A stretch of DNA of 64,000 nucleotides from Pseudoluteimonas sp047602125 (lineage in GTDB: Bacteria; Pseudomonadota; Gammaproteobacteria; Xanthomonadales; Xanthomonadaceae). This document shows positions 17,237-27,113 of the stretch, in pieces. Made by a program: the position numbers and the translations under genes. The stretch lies in NCBI GenBank assembly GCA_047602125.1, contig JASGIB010000001.1, positions 558,001 to 622,000 on the forward strand. Reading direction: 5' to 3'. A model generated the notes under the pieces. It was not told the origin of the DNA. It saw only the letters and a list, made by a program, of their open reading frames with translations, and did not search any database. The first letter of the stretch is position 1, and the number at the start of each line of letters is the position of its first letter.

Positions 17237-19705
17237 TCAGAACTCCTGCGAGAAGCGGATGCCGAAGGTGCGCGGCTGCGCCACCACCGTGTAGGTTTCG
17301 TCGCCGCAGGTCTCGACCTTGCATTCGGCGAAACGCGCCAGTTCCGCGCGCTCGTCGAACGCATTCTTCAGGAACAGGTCGACCGACCAGTTGTCGCGCT
17401 TGTACCCGACCGAGAGATCCGTGAGCGTGTAGGCCTTCAGGTCGCCGAAGGTTTCGGCCGGGATCGTGCGCAAGTCGACCTTGCGGCTGCCCTGGTAGAC
17501 CAGCGCCGCCTGCGCGAAGGCTTCGCCGCCCCACATGTCGGTCGTGTAGCGCGCGGTGAGGTTGCCCTTGAACCGCGCGGTCACCGGCAGGCGCGAACCG
17601 GCCGCCGCTTCCGGACCATTCGGGAAGTCGATGCCGTCGACGGTGCTGCCCACCGGGCAATCGGTGATCGGCTTGTCGGTGACCGGGGAAATCGCGCCGC
17701 AATAGTTCTCGGTGAGCTTGGCGTCGTAGAACGCGAAGCCGCCGGTGAACGCGAGGTTGTAGGTCGCGGCCCAGCGCAGGTCGGTTTCCAGGCCACGGAT
17801 GCGCGCCTGCCCGGCGTTGCGGATTTCGGTCAGGCCGTTCGCGCCGAGGTAGGAGAACTGGAAGTCCTTCCAGTCCTCCTGGAAGATCGCGCCGTTCCAC
17901 GACAGCGCGTTGTCGGCCCACGTCGTCTTCCAGCCGAACTCCCAGTTGGTGAGGAAATCCGACGTGTACGGCGGCAGCGTGCCCTTGCGGTTGATGCCGC
18001 CGGGGCGGAAACCCTCCGACCATGTCGCGTAGATCATCTTGCTGTCGTCGATCTGCCAGCTCAGGTTGAAGCGCCCGAGCGAACCGTTCTCGCTGGTCGA
18101 CTTGTCGAGGTTGGTGCAGGGCGCGCCATGGAACTGCACGTCCGAGAAGCACGCCGCTTCGCCGGTGCCGCTACTGAAGCCCGCGCCGTAGCCGAAGAAG
18201 CCCTTGAGGCTGTTCTCGGTGCGGAACCAGCGGCCGCCGACGGTGGCGGTGAGGTCCGGCGTGATGTCGAACGACAACTCGCCGAACGCCGCCTCGTCCT
18301 TGTCGTTGCGTTGCTGCGCGGTCAGCCAGATGGTGTCCGGCCAGCCCGTCACTTCGATCGAGGACGCGATGTCGTCGACCAGGTAGCGCTGGAAGATGTC
18401 GTGGCCCTGCTGTTGCCAGAACAGGCCGGCGACGAAGCGGATCCTGTTCTCCTTCGGCGAGGTGATGCGCAGTTCGTGGCTGGTCTTGGTGTATCCGTCC
18501 TTGGCGTCGATGTGCTGCGCCGGCGGCACCAGGTTGCCGTCGTCGTCGTAGAAGTATTCGCCGTAGCCGGCCAGCTTGTCGTACCAGTAGTAATCGCTGT
18601 AGTCGGCCTGCGAATCGACGTCGCGCTTCAGGTGCGAATAGGCGTAGGTCAGGTCGAAGTTGCCGATCTTGCCTTCCACGGTCAGCGCCGCCTGCGTCCA
18701 CCTGTCGTCGGAGTTCTCCGGGAAGTAGTGGTGCAGCTGCAGGTCGCCGATCTTCGGTTCGAAGCCGGCGCTGCCGTTGGCCTTCTGCCGCTGGCCCATG
18801 ATCTGCGGGGTGATCGACCAGTCGTCGTTGATGTCGACCTTCAGCGCGGCGCGCGCGCCGGCGGTCCTCGCCCAGTTGTAGTTCTCGTCGACGAACGCGG
18901 CGTTGTCCATGGTCACGCCCGAGGACGGGAACGTGCGCGTGCCGTGGACGTTGTCGACATAGCCGGCGTCGTATTTTTCCCAGCCGACCAGGCGGATCGC
19001 CGCGGCCGGGCTCAGCGGCGCGTTGACGAAGCCCTGGACCACGTGGCCGATGCCGCCGCCGTCGATCGCGCTGGCCTCGACCGAGTAGCCGGCCGCGTAT
19101 CCGGTCGGATCCGGCTTGTTGGTGATGATGCGCACCGTGCCGGCTTCGGAACTGGCGCCGTAGAGCGTGCCCTGCGGGCCGGCGAGCGCCTCGATCCGGG
19201 CGACGTCGTAGATGTTGATGTCGAGCGAACCCTGGATGGTGGTGATCGGCTGCTCGTCGAGGTACATGCCCACGCTCGGCTGCGAGCCGGAATGGTTGCC
19301 GTCGCCGCCGCTGGCGACGCCGCGCATGTACACCTGCGCGAAGCCCGGGCCTGAAAACACGCCGCCGCCGATGGAGCTGTAGGACACGCTGGGGATCAGC
19401 TTGGCGTAGTCGTCGAAGTCCTGGATGTCCTGGCGCTTGAGCGTGGTTTCGCCGATCGCCTGGATGCTGATCGGCACCTTCTGCATGTTCTCGGTGCGTT
19501 TCTGCGCGGTGACGGTGATCGTTTCCAGCGTCTTGCCCTGCGCATCCTTCGCGGGCTGCCCGCTGTCGGTCGCCGCGGGCTCGGTCGTGGCGTCCTGCGC
19601 CCAGGCCATCGAACCGAACGCGAGATAGATCGCGGCGGCCAACGGCAAGCGCACCAGCGTCGATGGCGCCCGCCGTTGCCGCGTGTTGCGTGTCGTGTTC
19701 CCCAT
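17237..19705 (-). CDS. TonB-dependent outer-membrane receptor
   Basis: An 822-residue outer-membrane transporter. A long Arg-rich N-terminus leads to a signal peptide ending SMAWAQD; the TonB-box-like ETITVTAQKR follows near residue 60. The plug domain has the YMRGV and LYGASSEAGTVRIITNKP blocks, and the barrel ends with the Phe-terminal strand FGIRFSQEF needed for outer-membrane assembly. A GAGGGGAA site precedes the chosen ATG. The type resembles receptors for iron complexes or plant-derived compounds, but the ligand is not evident. It begins 28 bases after the TPR-sulfotransferase gene and is probably co-transcribed with it. Confidence 0.95.
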   Translation of the reverse strand: MGNTTRNTRQRRAPSTLVRLPLAAAIYLAFGSMAWAQDATTEPAATDSGQPAKDAQGKTLETITVTAQKRTENMQKVPISIQAIGETTLKRQDIQDFDDYAKLIPSVSYSSIGGGVFSGPGFAQVYMRGVASGGDGNHSGSQPSVGMYLDEQPITTIQGSLDINIYDVARIEALAGPQGTLYGASSEAGTVRIITNKPDPTGYAAGYSVEASAIDGGGIGHVVQGFVNAPLSPAAAIRLVGWEKYDAGYVDNVHGTRTFPSSGVTMDNAAFVDENYNWARTAGARAALKVDINDDWSITPQIMGQRQKANGSAGFEPKIGDLQLHHYFPENSDDRWTQAALTVEGKIGNFDLTYAYSHLKRDVDSQADYSDYYWYDKLAGYGEYFYDDDGNLVPPAQHIDAKDGYTKTSHELRITSPKENRIRFVAGLFWQQQGHDIFQRYLVDDIASSIEVTGWPDTIWLTAQQRNDKDEAAFGELSFDITPDLTATVGGRWFRTENSLKGFFGYGAGFSSGTGEAACFSDVQFHGAPCTNLDKSTSENGSLGRFNLSWQIDDSKMIYATWSEGFRPGGINRKGTLPPYTSDFLTNWEFGWKTTWADNALSWNGAIFQEDWKDFQFSYLGANGLTEIRNAGQARIRGLETDLRWAATYNLAFTGGFAFYDAKLTENYCGAISPVTDKPITDCPVGSTVDGIDFPNGPEAAAGSRLPVTARFKGNLTARYTTDMWGGEAFAQAALVYQGSRKVDLRTIPAETFGDLKAYTLTDLSVGYKRDNWSVDLFLKNAFDERAELARFAECKVETCGDETYTVVAQPRTFGIRFSQEF

Positions 19706-19733
19706 TTCCCCTCCCCTCCTCGTCGTGGATCGA

Positions 19734-21776
19734 TCAGGCGCCCGGTGTCCGGGGCGATGTTTGCGGTGGCGCTTGCGGATAGGCATCGAGCACCGGCCCG
19801 AGCGCTTGCTCCAGCGTCCCGAGCCAGTCCTGGTAATGGCGCCAGTGGTCGACGCCGTCGCGGTAGATCGGCTTGCGCACCTGCTCGGAACTGGCGGTGC
19901 GCACCGCGCGCGGGTTCTCGAAGAAGCGCAGGCAGGCCTCGTCGAACGGCAGGCCGCAATGGTCGAGCAGCCGCCGCACCTCGGATTCGGTGTCGGCGAC
20001 CATGTCCTCGTAGATCACGCGGTGCACGCGCCCGGGCAGCACGTCGTCGAAATGCGCCATCAGTTCGACGTAGTCCCGGTAGTAACGGCCGATGTCGCCG
20101 AGGTCGTAGCTGAAGTCCTGGCCGCGCGCGAAATGCTGCTTGAAACCGGACAGGCAGCAGGCCAGCGGATGCCGGCGCGCGTCGACGATCTTCGCGTTCG
20201 GCAGCGCCAGCTGGATCAGGCCGATGTGCGCGAAATTGTTCGGCATCTTGTCGATGAACAGCGGCGCGCCGCGCTTGCGGTGGATGCGGGTGCGTTCCAG
20301 GTACTGCTCGCCGAGCGCGCGCGCTTCGCCGGCATCGATGCCGGCGAGGATGTCGTGGTAGGACGTGGTCTGCGGCGATTCCGCGCGGCTGCGCAGGGCG
20401 CGCGCCAGCGAGATGATTTCCGGCAACTCCATCGTGCCTTCGACCGCGGGATGGCTCGACAGGATCTGCTCGACCAGAGTGCTGCCCGCGCGCGGCATGC
20501 CGACGATGAAGATCGGGTCGGGCGCGTCGCAGCCCCAGCCCGCGCGTTCGGCGAAGAATTCGCGGGTGTAGACGCGGCGCGCCGCGCGGCCGCGTGCGGC
20601 GTTGTCCTCCGCGCTGTAGGGCACGAGGGTTTTCCGCAGCGCATTGCCGTCGCGGTAATGGCGGAAGGAGCGTTCGTACTCGCCCGCGTCCTCCAGCGCC
20701 TTGCCGAGGGCGAAATCGAAATGCAGGCGCGGTTCGTCGGCAAGGTCCGTGCGTTGCAGTTGCGCCCGCATCGCGGCGATGTCGCCGGCGTCGAAGCGCA
20801 CGGTCTTGAGGTTGGCCAGGCTCCAGTACGCCTCGCCGCAACCCGGGTCGAGGTCGATGGCGCGGCGATAGGCGGCGATCGCGCGGTCCTGCGAACCCGC
20901 GGTCTTGAGCGCGTGTCCGTAGCTCATCCACAGTTGCGGATGTTGGGGATGCGCGGCCAGCAGTTCCTCGTACAACGCGATCGCCTGCGCGTAATCGCCG
21001 ACGCGTCCGAGGATCACCGCCTTGAGGTTGCGGTAACTCGGATGCGCGGGTTCGGCGGCGAGCAGCGTGTCGATTTCCCGCAGCGCCTCGGGCTGGCGGT
21101 TGCCGCGGTTGAGCACCTGCGCCAGGTTCTTGCGTGCCGGCTGGAACCCGGGCGCGAGTTGCAGGCAGCGTTCCAGCAACGCCAACGCATCGTCGTCGCG
21201 GCCGAGCCGTGCATCGACCTCGGCCAGCATGCGGATCGCGGCGACGTCGTTCGGTGCGTGTTCGAGGCGTGCCCGCAGTTGTTCTTCGGCTTCCGGCAGG
21301 CGGTTCTCGAACAACGCCTTGCCGATCGCCAGCAGCCGCGGGTCCTTCGCCGAATGCCGCACATGCTGCAGGTAGGCGACGCCGGCACCGGCCACGTCGC
21401 CGTTGGCGTGCAACGCATCGGCGAGCGCGAGCCATGCGTCCGGCAGGTCCGGCTGCAGTGCAACCGCCTCGCGCAACGCCGCAACGGCCTCGCCGGTACG
21501 GCCGAGCCTGGCGAGCGCCGCGCCGAGGTCGGCATGCGGCTGCGCCCAGCGCGGGCAATCGCGCGCCAGCGGCCCGAGCACCCCGACCGCGGCCTGGTCG
21601 TCGCCCCGGCGGACGCGGGCCATGGCCAGCACGTGCAGCGCACGCGGATGTTCGCCGGCCACGCGCAGGATTTCGGTGGCCTGTTCCTCGGCCAACGCGG
21701 GTTCCGCCTCGAGCAGGCGCGCCGCATGCGCCAGCGCCACTTCGAGCGATGCGGTCGCGGCAGGCGCAGGGCCCAT
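19734..21776 (-). CDS. TPR-repeat sulfotransferase-family protein
   Basis: A 680-residue cytoplasmic protein. The N-terminal 380 residues or so are a series of tetratricopeptide repeats (for example DAWLALADALHANGDVAGAGVAYLQ and AYWSLANLKTVRFDAGD). The C-terminal part is a sulfotransferase domain with the 5'-phosphosulfate loop PIFIVGMPRAGSTLVEQ at about residues 420-436, and later DARRHPLACCLSGFKQHF, matching the 3'-phosphate loop region. Such fusions are frequent beside TonB receptors in xanthomonads and alphaproteobacteria, but the acceptor is unknown. I chose the ATG at 21776 because it starts a compact N-terminus; the frame is open 19 codons upstream. Confidence 0.88.
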   Translation of the reverse strand: MGPAPAATASLEVALAHAARLLEAEPALAEEQATEILRVAGEHPRALHVLAMARVRRGDDQAAVGVLGPLARDCPRWAQPHADLGAALARLGRTGEAVAALREAVALQPDLPDAWLALADALHANGDVAGAGVAYLQHVRHSAKDPRLLAIGKALFENRLPEAEEQLRARLEHAPNDVAAIRMLAEVDARLGRDDDALALLERCLQLAPGFQPARKNLAQVLNRGNRQPEALREIDTLLAAEPAHPSYRNLKAVILGRVGDYAQAIALYEELLAAHPQHPQLWMSYGHALKTAGSQDRAIAAYRRAIDLDPGCGEAYWSLANLKTVRFDAGDIAAMRAQLQRTDLADEPRLHFDFALGKALEDAGEYERSFRHYRDGNALRKTLVPYSAEDNAARGRAARRVYTREFFAERAGWGCDAPDPIFIVGMPRAGSTLVEQILSSHPAVEGTMELPEIISLARALRSRAESPQTTSYHDILAGIDAGEARALGEQYLERTRIHRKRGAPLFIDKMPNNFAHIGLIQLALPNAKIVDARRHPLACCLSGFKQHFARGQDFSYDLGDIGRYYRDYVELMAHFDDVLPGRVHRVIYEDMVADTESEVRRLLDHCGLPFDEACLRFFENPRAVRTASSEQVRKPIYRDGVDHWRHYQDWLGTLEQALGPVLDAYPQAPPQTSPRTPGA

Positions 21777-21845
21777 GCGGCTCCCCGGGTGGACGAAGCG
21801 CCGAGCGTAAGCGCCGCGCGACCGGACGCGCAAGGCGCGGACGCC

Positions 21846-22742
21846 TCAGTCCTCGTCCGGCCAGCGGATCGCCGGCCTGGCATCCGCGCGCGGCAGCGGG
21901 ATGGCGGCGACCGCGTTCCAGACCTTGAGCGCGTCCACGGTCGCGGCCACGTCGTGCACGCGCAGGATGGCCGCGCCGTTCTGCGCCGCGACCAGATGCG
22001 CTGCGACCGAACCGAAGACGCGTTCGCGCGGTTCGTCCCGGCCCGTGAGTTCGCCGATGGTCTTCTTGCGCGAAAGCCCGGCCAGCACCGGCACGCCGAG
22101 TTCGGTGAAGCGTCGCAGTTGCGCCAGCAATTGCAGGTTGTGCGATGCGTTCTTGCCGAAGCCGAACCCCGGGTCGACCACGATGTTCTTCTTCGCGATG
22201 CCGGCCATCTCCGCGGCGAAGATGCGTTCGGCGAGGAAACGGTGCACGTCGGCCACCACGTCGTCGTATCGCGGATTCGCCTGCATGGTGCGCGGCTCGC
22301 CCTGCATGTGCATCAGCACGACGGGCACGCCGAGTTCGGCGGCCGCATCCAGTGCGCCATCGCGGCGCAATGCATAGACGTCGTTGACCATGCCTGCGCC
22401 GGCCGCGACCGCGGCACGCATCACTTCCGGCTTCGACGTGTCGATGCTGATCGGGATCGAAATGCGCTTCGCCAGCGCTTCGATCACCGGGATCGTGCGG
22501 CGCAGTTCTTCTTCGAGGGAAACATCGTCGGCGCCGGGACGCGTCGATTCGCCGCCGATGTCGAGGATGGCGGCGCCCTCTCCTGCCAGTTTCAAACCGT
22601 GCGCGATGGCCGCTTCGACCGTCGCATGTTCGCCGCCGTCGGCGAAGGAATCCGGGGTGACGTTGACGATGCCCATGACCCGCGGCACGTCCAGTTTCAG
22701 CACGCGTCCGTTGCAGTCGAGTTGCGGGGAGGTGTCGAACAT
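21846..22742 (-). CDS. folP: Dihydropteroate synthase
   Basis: A 298-residue cytoplasmic enzyme that joins p-aminobenzoate to the pterin diphosphate in folate synthesis, and the target of sulfonamides. The diagnostic MGIVNVTPDSFADGG, the ILDIGGESTRPGA block and the PISIDTSKPEV block are all present in order, followed by NDVYALR and VDPGFGFGKN. The ATG at 22742 is used here; a TTG eight codons upstream would also be in frame. In many bacteria folP follows ftsH; here ftsH is about 6 kb away, separated by unrelated genes. Confidence 0.97.
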   Translation of the reverse strand: MFDTSPQLDCNGRVLKLDVPRVMGIVNVTPDSFADGGEHATVEAAIAHGLKLAGEGAAILDIGGESTRPGADDVSLEEELRRTIPVIEALAKRISIPISIDTSKPEVMRAAVAAGAGMVNDVYALRRDGALDAAAELGVPVVLMHMQGEPRTMQANPRYDDVVADVHRFLAERIFAAEMAGIAKKNIVVDPGFGFGKNASHNLQLLAQLRRFTELGVPVLAGLSRKKTIGELTGRDEPRERVFGSVAAHLVAAQNGAAILRVHDVAATVDALKVWNAVAAIPLPRADARPAIRWPDED

Positions 22743-22796
22743 CGGAACGCCTTGCGGAAACGCCAATCGCTCATTCTAGTCGGCGAACCTGACCGC

Positions 22797-23585
22797 TCAC
22801 CGCTTTTCCAGCACGCTGGCGCGCAGGTTCTTGCGCAGGGAATCGGCATCGTAGAACGTGAGGTTGCCGATGTTCGTCCCGAGGTCGACGATGCGCTGGT
22901 TGAGCAGTTGGAGGATTTCGGGATCGCTGCGCAAGGCCGTGGCCGCCTCCGCGACCTCGGCCGGCGGCGCGTCGATGCGACAGGGATAGTCGAGCTTGGT
23001 GGCGATGCCGGCGTAATTGTCGGACGCCACCACCCGATCGCCGCAAGTCGTTTCCAGCGCGGTCTGGATACGGTACGGAACCCGCCTGCGGAACGCGGCC
23101 CGATATGGCGATGCGCGCCCTTCGTCGGTGAACCAGTCGAACACCTGCGTGGTGTAGATGTTCATCGCCAGCTTGCGCAGCGCGTAATCGCGGATCAAGC
23201 CGAGGTCGCCGGTGGAAGTCAGTTCGTCGTAGGTCGCGCGCTGGCGGACGTTGTCGTTGTACTGGGTGGCGCGGTAGGCCGCGACCAGCAGCGCTTCGTC
23301 GGACAGTGGATCGCGGCCCGACAGCGCATCGGCGGCACGGCGGGCATTGGCCTGCACCTGCTCGTGGTAACCGATCTGCATCTCGATGTTCCAGGCTTCG
23401 GCACGCAGGTCGTCCTTGAGGCGCTCGGTAAACACGGCGGACTTGCGATCCTGTTCGCGGTCCTCGTTCCAGTTCGCCGCCTGGATGCCGAGGAACACGC
23501 CGAAGACGACGACGACCAGTTCGATGGAGACCGCGATCCAGTCCTGCTCGCGGAACCTGGCGACGGCGCGGCGCACGATCGTCAC
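22797..23585 (-). CDS. Membrane-anchored protein resembling DUF6090
   Basis: A 262-residue protein with one N-terminal membrane helix (IAVSIELVVVVFGVFLGIQAANW, about residues 17-39) followed directly by NEDREQDRKSAVFTERLKDDLR, the pattern I associate with the DUF6090 group. The rest is a long helical, charged periplasmic or cytoplasmic domain with two cysteines that could pair. Function is unknown. The start is a GTG behind a G-rich site; no ATG is available near the membrane helix. It sits alone between folP and the broken beta-propeller gene, with gaps of 54 and 79 bases. Confidence 0.7.
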   Translation of the reverse strand: MTIVRRAVARFREQDWIAVSIELVVVVFGVFLGIQAANWNEDREQDRKSAVFTERLKDDLRAEAWNIEMQIGYHEQVQANARRAADALSGRDPLSDEALLVAAYRATQYNDNVRQRATYDELTSTGDLGLIRDYALRKLAMNIYTTQVFDWFTDEGRASPYRAAFRRRVPYRIQTALETTCGDRVVASDNYAGIATKLDYPCRIDAPPAEVAEAATALRSDPEILQLLNQRIVDLGTNIGNLTFYDADSLRKNLRASVLEKR

Positions 23586-23664
23586 GATCCACCCCCGCTC
23601 GCCAATCCCCGCCAGGCAGTGTCGGCGATGGTCGGATGACCCGCAAGCATCGTTCGCGGATCGC

Positions 23665-24879
23665 TCAGTTCGCCGGCACCAGGCCGGTATGGCTGCGGAA
23701 AATGCCTTCGTTGCAGGACAGGCAATACTGGTTCCCCGCAGGATCGACCGTCTGCCGGTTGAAATAGATGTACGCGCCGTCGTCGGCGATGAAGGCTTCG
23801 GGATCGGTGCGCATCCGCCTCGGGAAATCCGGGGTCAGCTGCTGCAGCAGCGGTTCGGCCGGATCGATGTTCGCGAGGAACACCTGCGAGGGGAACGTCG
23901 CGGGCGGGACGCTGGCGACGAAGAACACGTAGGAATTGCCGTTGTAGGTGAAGTATTCCGGGGAATTGACGATGCCGTTGCGCGAGGTGCGCATGCTGCG
24001 GATCAATTCCCAGCCCGTGCCTTCCGCCTCGCGGTAGATGCGCAATTCGACATCGTCCGCCACGGTCATCATGACCCGCGCGCCGCCGAATTCCGGCGCG
24101 TGCCAGATCCATGCCCGGCTGTTGAGGTCCTTCTGCCCGGCGTCGAAGGTGAGTTGCGTCGCCACGCCGGAATCGAGGTCGTAGCGGAACACCTGCGACA
24201 CGCCATCCACCACCGTGGGGAACGTCGCGGCGCGCTCGCCCTGCACGAAACGCATCGCGTAGTAGTACTGCAACTGCGATTGCGGGTACTGCGCCACGCG
24301 CCGTTCGCTGGCGGGTTCGTCGAGGTTGCGCCAATAGTGGTAGCCGGCCGGGTCGACATAACTGATGCGCGGCGACGGATCCCGCCAGTCGTTGCTGGCG
24401 TACGGCACCGCCCGCAGCCGGGCCACGGGGGCCAGGAAATCGTGGCGCCAGCTTCCGTCGCGCAACTGCTGCGCCATCGCGAGGCGCGCGTTCACGCGGG
24501 TCTTGGGCAGGCCGGCGAGGAACTTGGTGTAGACGATCTGGTCGCCGGAGGCGGTGCTGATCCATTCGGGGCCATTGCCGAGGATGCGGATGTCCAACGT
24601 CGCCATCGCCTCGGCATCGACCAGGGTGCCCTTGCCGTCGGCGGGAACGAACATGCCGGTTTCCGGATCCACGTCCGCGATTCACAACCCGCCGTTGATA
24701 TCGACCCAGGCGATCTTGCCGCGCGCCTGGCTGAATTCGCAGTCGAGCAGGTCGCGCTGTTGCGTCACCAGCGATTCCCCGGGAATCGCCTGCGCCGCAG
24801 CGACCGACGCCGTCGCCAGCCAGGCGGCCATCAACATCCCCGCCGCCGGCACGATGCGCCACCCAGCAATCGTCGCCAT
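23665..24879 (-). pseudogene. Exported TolB-like beta-propeller protein, interrupted by an in-frame TGA
   Basis: Read through, this is a 405-codon frame from the ATG at 24879 with codon 66 being TGA (24682-24684). The part before the stop has a signal peptide (ending ASVAAAQA) and then KIAWVDINGGL. The part after continues in the same frame with IADVDPETGMF and a series of propeller-like blades (for example QVFRYDLDSGVATQLTFD, and FIADDGAYIYFNR). Homologous blade junctions normally read GLWIADVDP-like, so TGG (Trp) to TGA is the simplest explanation. Everything else is open with no further frameshift, so the break is recent, an assembly error, or suppressed. There is no visible reinitiation site with a good ribosome-binding sequence just after the stop. 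Confidence 0.75.
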
Positions 24880-25132
24880 CAACCATCCGCCCCCGTGCGG
24901 AAACCCTCGGGCATTTTCACGGATGCCGCGAGGAAATCCGGCCAGAGGCATGGCCGGAGCCGTGCGGACACCGCGTTAGGCGATATGACTTCCCGGCCCC
25001 GCGGCTTGCGTGCCCGGGCCGGTGGTCGGATTCACAGGGGGCCGTCCGCAGCGATGCGGATGGCGGAAAACCATGGATTGCCGGGCGACCGCCATGCATC
25101 GGGGTTGCGTCGGCGAGGTTCAGGAGGATCCG

Positions 25133-26824
25133 ATGATCGCCATGCATTCGTTCCGCCGTTTCCGCCACGGCGCACTGGCCGTGCTCGCCGTCGTGGCGGG
25201 GATCGGCGCCGCCACCGCAACCCGCGTGGCAGTCGCGGATCCGCAGCCCATCCTGACGAGCAACCAGTTGCTGGCGCAGGCCGCGCCCGACGAATGCTTC
25301 AACGGCATCGGCGTCGACTACCCGGCGATCAACCCGGACGGCACCTGCACGCAGGGCGAGCCGAAATACAACGAATCCTACATCTGGGGCCTGACCGAAC
25401 AGGGCGGCAAGCTGTGGTTCGGCACCATGGCGAACGCGGCCTGCATCCTCGACGGCATGGCCGGCGGCCAGCCGATGGCCAACGGCCTGTTCGCCTGCGA
25501 ATTCGGCACCGGCGAGTTCGCACGGGAACATCCGGCGATCCCGGCACCCCTCGGCGACTGGCGCATGCCCAGGATCTACTCCTGGGACCTGGCCACCGGC
25601 GAACTCGTGAACCGCCTGCCGGGCAGTTCGCTGCTGAAGAACACGCTCGGCTTCCGCGGCGCCGGCTCGATCGACGACATCGCCTTCCTCGCCGGACCCA
25701 GCCTGTCCGGCGCCAGCGTGAACTTCTTCGCGTTCAAGGCGAGCACGGGCAAATTGCTCGGCGCCTGCACCCGCACCGACTACAACTACATCCGCAGCTG
25801 GAGGCTCGTGGACGGCGTGTTGTACGTGGGCGTGGGCTCCAGCTCCAAGGGCGGCGTGTTGCGCTGGGATGGCGCGCCCACCCCGCCTTCCGGGAATTTC
25901 TGCGGGCGCTTTTCCGAAGTCGGCCGCGCGAATTCGGATGTCGCCAACCTCGCCATGTACGTGGACGGCAACGGCAACCACCGCCTCGCGGCCTCGACCG
26001 TGCCGATCCGGTCTTCCAGCAGCAACGACGGCGCGTCGGTCGGCGTGTGGATCAGCCCGCCGATCCCCGCGGGCGGCCTGACCACGAACGAGGCCGGCCA
26101 GTGGCAGGAGGTCTGGAGCCCGTCGCAATACGACCCGGACACGATCATGGCGCGCTTCGGCTATTCAGGGGGCGCGTTGCAGTATTTCGATGGCTGGCTG
26201 TACTGGGGCACGATCCACCTGCAGAACAGCAAAGCGCTGAGCGTCCACGAGAACTGCAACAGGTCCTACTGCTTCGGCATGCCATCGAACATCGAGGAAG
26301 CGAAGGAATTGGCCGATGGCATCTATCGTTCGACCTCGGTCTGGCGCGGCCGCAACCTGGAGGACGCGGCCCATCGCGAGATCCAGTTGTTGTACGGGGA
26401 AAGCGAATTGCCCGCCGTCGTCGCCCCGAAGACCTTCGAGACGAAGCCGACCGGCTGGACGCCGCTGTACGGGCCTTCGGGCTTCGGCAACCGCAGCAAC
26501 GAATACACCTGGCAGATGGCGGTGTTCGATGGCCGCCTCTACATCGGCACCTTCGACGCCTCGACCCTGCAGGGCAATACCGAGCAATTCGGCGCGGACC
26601 TGTGGCGCTTCGATTCGTCCGACTCGCCGGCGGTGAACGAGAACTACACCGGCCTCGGCGATCGCTACAACTACGGCATCCGCATCCTGCATCCCCTGCA
26701 GGACGGCAGCGGCCTGATCGCCGGCATGGCCAACCCGTTCAACCTCGCGACCGGGGGCGGCTGGGAATTGCGCCTGCTGAAGGAAGGCGCGCCGGCCGCG
26801 AAGCAATCCGCGACCGGGCGCTGA
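25133..26824 (+). CDS. Secreted protein of unknown function, tandem paralog A
   Basis: A 563-residue exported protein; the signal peptide covers about residues 1-35 and ends near RVAVAD. The mature part is rich in Trp, Gly and Tyr with repeated strand-like units (GGKLWFGTMANAACILDG, LVDGVLYVGVGSSSKGGVLRWDG, FDGWLYWGTIHLQNS, FDGRLYIGTFDAS, GADLWRFDSSDSP), which suggests a beta-propeller. Several conserved cysteines (ECF, TCT, YCF) may form disulfides. An AGGAGG site 5 bases before the ATG at 25133 fixes the start. It is very similar to the next gene across its whole length. I do not recognise the family and assign no function. Confidence 0.85.
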   Translation: MIAMHSFRRFRHGALAVLAVVAGIGAATATRVAVADPQPILTSNQLLAQAAPDECFNGIGVDYPAINPDGTCTQGEPKYNESYIWGLTEQGGKLWFGTMANAACILDGMAGGQPMANGLFACEFGTGEFAREHPAIPAPLGDWRMPRIYSWDLATGELVNRLPGSSLLKNTLGFRGAGSIDDIAFLAGPSLSGASVNFFAFKASTGKLLGACTRTDYNYIRSWRLVDGVLYVGVGSSSKGGVLRWDGAPTPPSGNFCGRFSEVGRANSDVANLAMYVDGNGNHRLAASTVPIRSSSSNDGASVGVWISPPIPAGGLTTNEAGQWQEVWSPSQYDPDTIMARFGYSGGALQYFDGWLYWGTIHLQNSKALSVHENCNRSYCFGMPSNIEEAKELADGIYRSTSVWRGRNLEDAAHREIQLLYGESELPAVVAPKTFETKPTGWTPLYGPSGFGNRSNEYTWQMAVFDGRLYIGTFDASTLQGNTEQFGADLWRFDSSDSPAVNENYTGLGDRYNYGIRILHPLQDGSGLIAGMANPFNLATGGGWELRLLKEGAPAAKQSATGR

Positions 26825-27113
26825 AGGCCCGAACCGCCATGCGCCATCCGGCCATGGCGTTCGGCCTCCGCCGCCGTATTCATCGGCCGCTTCCGCAAGC
26901 CGTGGACATGGCCGGAAAAAACCGTGACCCGCGTTCCATTTCCGCGGGAAGGTCTGCTTTAATCGCGGGGCCTTCCGACCCGGCAAACGCCGGCGGCTGG
27001 CGCGGGAATGTACAGGGGGCCATCGGGGTGGAACCCGCATGGCGAGGTTCAGGAAGTTCGACCCGGAATCCCTTGCCAGCGCTGGCAAGACCCGGGAAAT
27101 GAGGGACATCCCA

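Noticed and set aside
19683..23639. A 1318-codon open frame antisense to the TonB receptor leader, TPR-sulfotransferase, folP and the DUF6090-like gene
   Set aside because: It spans several unrelated real genes on the other strand, has repetitive His/Gln/Arg composition typical of a shadow frame, and lacks motifs or a start site.
24676..24690. Reading the in-frame TGA as a selenocysteine codon
   Set aside because: No bacterial SECIS-like hairpin was seen immediately after the TGA, and propeller proteins of this type are not known selenoproteins.
23386..27102. A 1238-codon frame covering the broken propeller gene and paralog A
   Set aside because: It runs antisense to one gene and out of frame through another, with very Arg/Gly/Pro-rich sequence and no domain pattern.
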